From contig CAIMDR010000016.1 in the NCBI GenBank assembly GCA_903839795.1, positions 1 through 6,042 of the forward strand: a DNA stretch of 6,042 nt. The letters are read 5' to 3'. Below are positions 4,672 to 6,042 of the stretch, in pieces. Below the pieces are notes generated by a model. That model did no database searches. It was not told the origin of the DNA and saw nothing but the letters and a program-made list of their open reading frames with translations. Position numbers and translations under genes: made by a program. How positions within the stretch are numbered: position 1 is the stretch's first letter; every line of letters begins with the position of its first letter. Source of the DNA: an uncultured Methylococcaceae bacterium (GTDB lineage Bacteria > Pseudomonadota > Gammaproteobacteria > Methylococcales > Methylomonadaceae).

Positions 4672-6042
4672 TTACCAATCCAATTGGATACGTGTTTCAA
4701 GCATATCCAAAGTCGCGTTATTAAATGCTCTGCTTGTATTGCCTGCCGCTTGCGGAGCCGCGCCACACCCAGCAGTAGTGTTAGTAGTAGCGGTATTACA
4801 TACTGTGCCGGTACTAATATCCAAGGGATGTACCCAGTTAGTCATAACACGCACATGTGAATGGGGATACCAGTTGATACCAAATTTGGCTGTTGATGCT
4901 CTACCACCATTGATTACGCCGCCAGAATTTAAATCCATGTTGTCGTAACCTGCAGCGAGTTCCCATGCTCCCCAACCACCTTTCATATCAAAGTTGTGAT
5001 TCGGCTTAATCCGATCCCATGAGCCGGTTTTAGATTTATAATTGCGTGACTCACCGGTTAAAAAGTAGGTCATATAACCGTAATAACCGTTCAGAGAAGG
5101 ATTGTGATAGCCGGTGCCTGAAATATTGGCTTGTATATATTCGCTTTGAGCTGAAAACGGACCATAAACTACGGCAGTTTCAGCACCAAAACGGGTAAAG
5201 GAATTCGCCTGAGTTGATGTTGCTCCTCCTTGTGGGCCGGAAGTCAGGTTCCCTGTATTTAATATGGCGCTACGATCTACGTTGTTGCCGATACCGTTGG
5301 CGAAAATGAGGCCGCCGTTATTATATGCCCCCCCAGCCTGGTAATTGTTATTAATGTTAACGTAAGATCCTGAGCCACCCAAATGCCAGAATTTTGTTTT
5401 ACTTTCCATCCATGGCATACCTGTTACCCTGGCGTTGACTTCCCATCCGGTATCACCGGCACCGCCGCTACGATTAACGCCGCCTTGAGTACCTGTTGCA
5501 CTGGACATGTTACTGTAGGCACCAATACCTTCAGTTTGCAAGGACGTTGCTGCTTGCCAGCGATCTTGCGAGTAGAAGGCACCTACACCCACTTTATAAG
5601 TATTCAGGTTGTCTACGAAGGTATTGACAGCCATGTTTCGTTCAATAAACGTAGTGTAACGGTTACTGGTCGCTTCTTCCAAGCTGAACGGTTCTTTAAA
5701 GGCACCAAACTTAACTTGAAAAGGCTTGGTAAAGGCATAGCTAATATATGCATCCGTAATTCCACTGGCAGTCGAGCCATTGCCTCGAGCGAAATCATAC
5801 TCAAATTTATAGCCGGTATTTTTGAAAAAAGTACCTTCAACCCCTAAGCGAGCACGACGTAGCGTTGCACCATCGTCTAATGTTGCTGGTATACCTGTCG
5901 TTCCAGGTAAAAAATCGTTATTCAATCCCTGATTAATATTGGACTGTGAATCCACCTGCATACGACCGTTAATGCCGGCGGTAAAATTACCGTCTTTGGT
6001 TGCAAAATGAATGCCATCGCTAAGCTTAACATGAACCGATTC
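4672..6042 (-). CDS. Phosphate-selective porin O/P family outer-membrane protein, 5' end outside window
   Basis: These are the C-terminal 456 residues of an outer-membrane beta-barrel of the OprP/OprO (Porin_O_P) family, which form 16-stranded trimeric channels for phosphate, polyphosphate or other anions. The frame stays open to the right edge, so the ATG at 5961 is internal; the signal peptide and true start are missing. Visible marks are KLSDGIHFATKDGNFTAGI (6-24) then NGRMQ, the family's dG-f-gGR-Q entry, LRRARLGVEG (61-70), KFEYDF (79-84), KFGAFKEPFSLEE (111-123, the most diagnostic block), WELAAGYDNMDLN (360-372), FGINWYPHSHVRV (387-399) and a final strand ending in Trp, the aromatic C-terminus recognised by the BAM complex. 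Alternating polar and hydrophobic strands joined by Gly/Asn/Ser-rich loops fit a barrel. Near the end a low-complexity loop carries Cys415 and Cys426, unusual for this family. True substrate specificity cannot be read from the sequence. A strong terminator follows at 4538-4572, so it ends its transcript. Confidence 0.92.
   Translation of the reverse strand, partial: ESVHVKLSDGIHFATKDGNFTAGINGRMQVDSQSNINQGLNNDFLPGTTGIPATLDDGATLRRARLGVEGTFFKNTGYKFEYDFARGNGSTASGITDAYISYAFTKPFQVKFGAFKEPFSLEEATSNRYTTFIERNMAVNTFVDNLNTYKVGVGAFYSQDRWQAATSLQTEGIGAYSNMSSATGTQGGVNRSGGAGDTGWEVNARVTGMPWMESKTKFWHLGGSGSYVNINNNYQAGGAYNNGGLIFANGIGNNVDRSAILNTGNLTSGPQGGATSTQANSFTRFGAETAVVYGPFSAQSEYIQANISGTGYHNPSLNGYYGYMTYFLTGESRNYKSKTGSWDRIKPNHNFDMKGGWGAWELAAGYDNMDLNSGGVINGGRASTAKFGINWYPHSHVRVMTNWVHPLDISTGTVCNTATTNTTAGCGAAPQAAGNTSRAFNNATLDMLETRIQLDW

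Noticed and set aside
5383..5847. Plus-strand open frame of 154 codons inside the porin region
   Set aside because: It is the shadow of a strongly recognisable porin reading frame on the other strand.

Overview
The window looks like a stretch of a gammaproteobacterial chromosome. The support is a Gram-negative outer-membrane porin of the OprP/OprO family, an HdeD-family membrane protein, moderate to low GC, and dense intergenic palindromic repeats. The repeat families resemble those I associate with gammaproteobacterial methanotrophs (Methylococcales). That finer placement is inference only, because the window holds no rRNA, tRNA or methane-oxidation gene.

Layout: bases 1-484 are an AT-rich non-coding flank. 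One plus-strand gene follows (485-841), a short glyoxalase-fold protein related to the ArsI/CadI family. It keeps the cysteine cluster but has lost two of the three expected metal ligands. It converges on a minus-strand pair (2938 down to 963): a TVP38/TMEM64 (VTT/DedA-like) membrane protein followed, with a 7-base overlap, by an MgtC/SapB-DUF4010 membrane protein. The pair is probably one transcript with coupled translation. Upstream of it is a 530-base non-coding stretch filled almost end to end with three different palindromic elements. Then come a minus-strand HdeD/DUF308 gene (4059-3469), a fourth palindromic repeat just ahead of its ribosome binding site, about 270 bases with little content, a solo unit of the second palindrome family, a clear Rho-independent terminator, and the 3' part of a phosphate-selective-type porin gene that runs off the right edge.

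Functionally the genes are an envelope set: three inner-membrane proteins and one outer-membrane porin, plus a small cytoplasmic metalloenzyme relative. Nothing in the sequence ties them into one pathway beyond the overlapping pair. I see no defence system, CRISPR array, phage, integron, complete transposase gene or structured RNA gene. The most informative material is the repeats. Several have nested stems with compensatory base changes between copies, which suggests that the folded form, not just the sequence, has been maintained.
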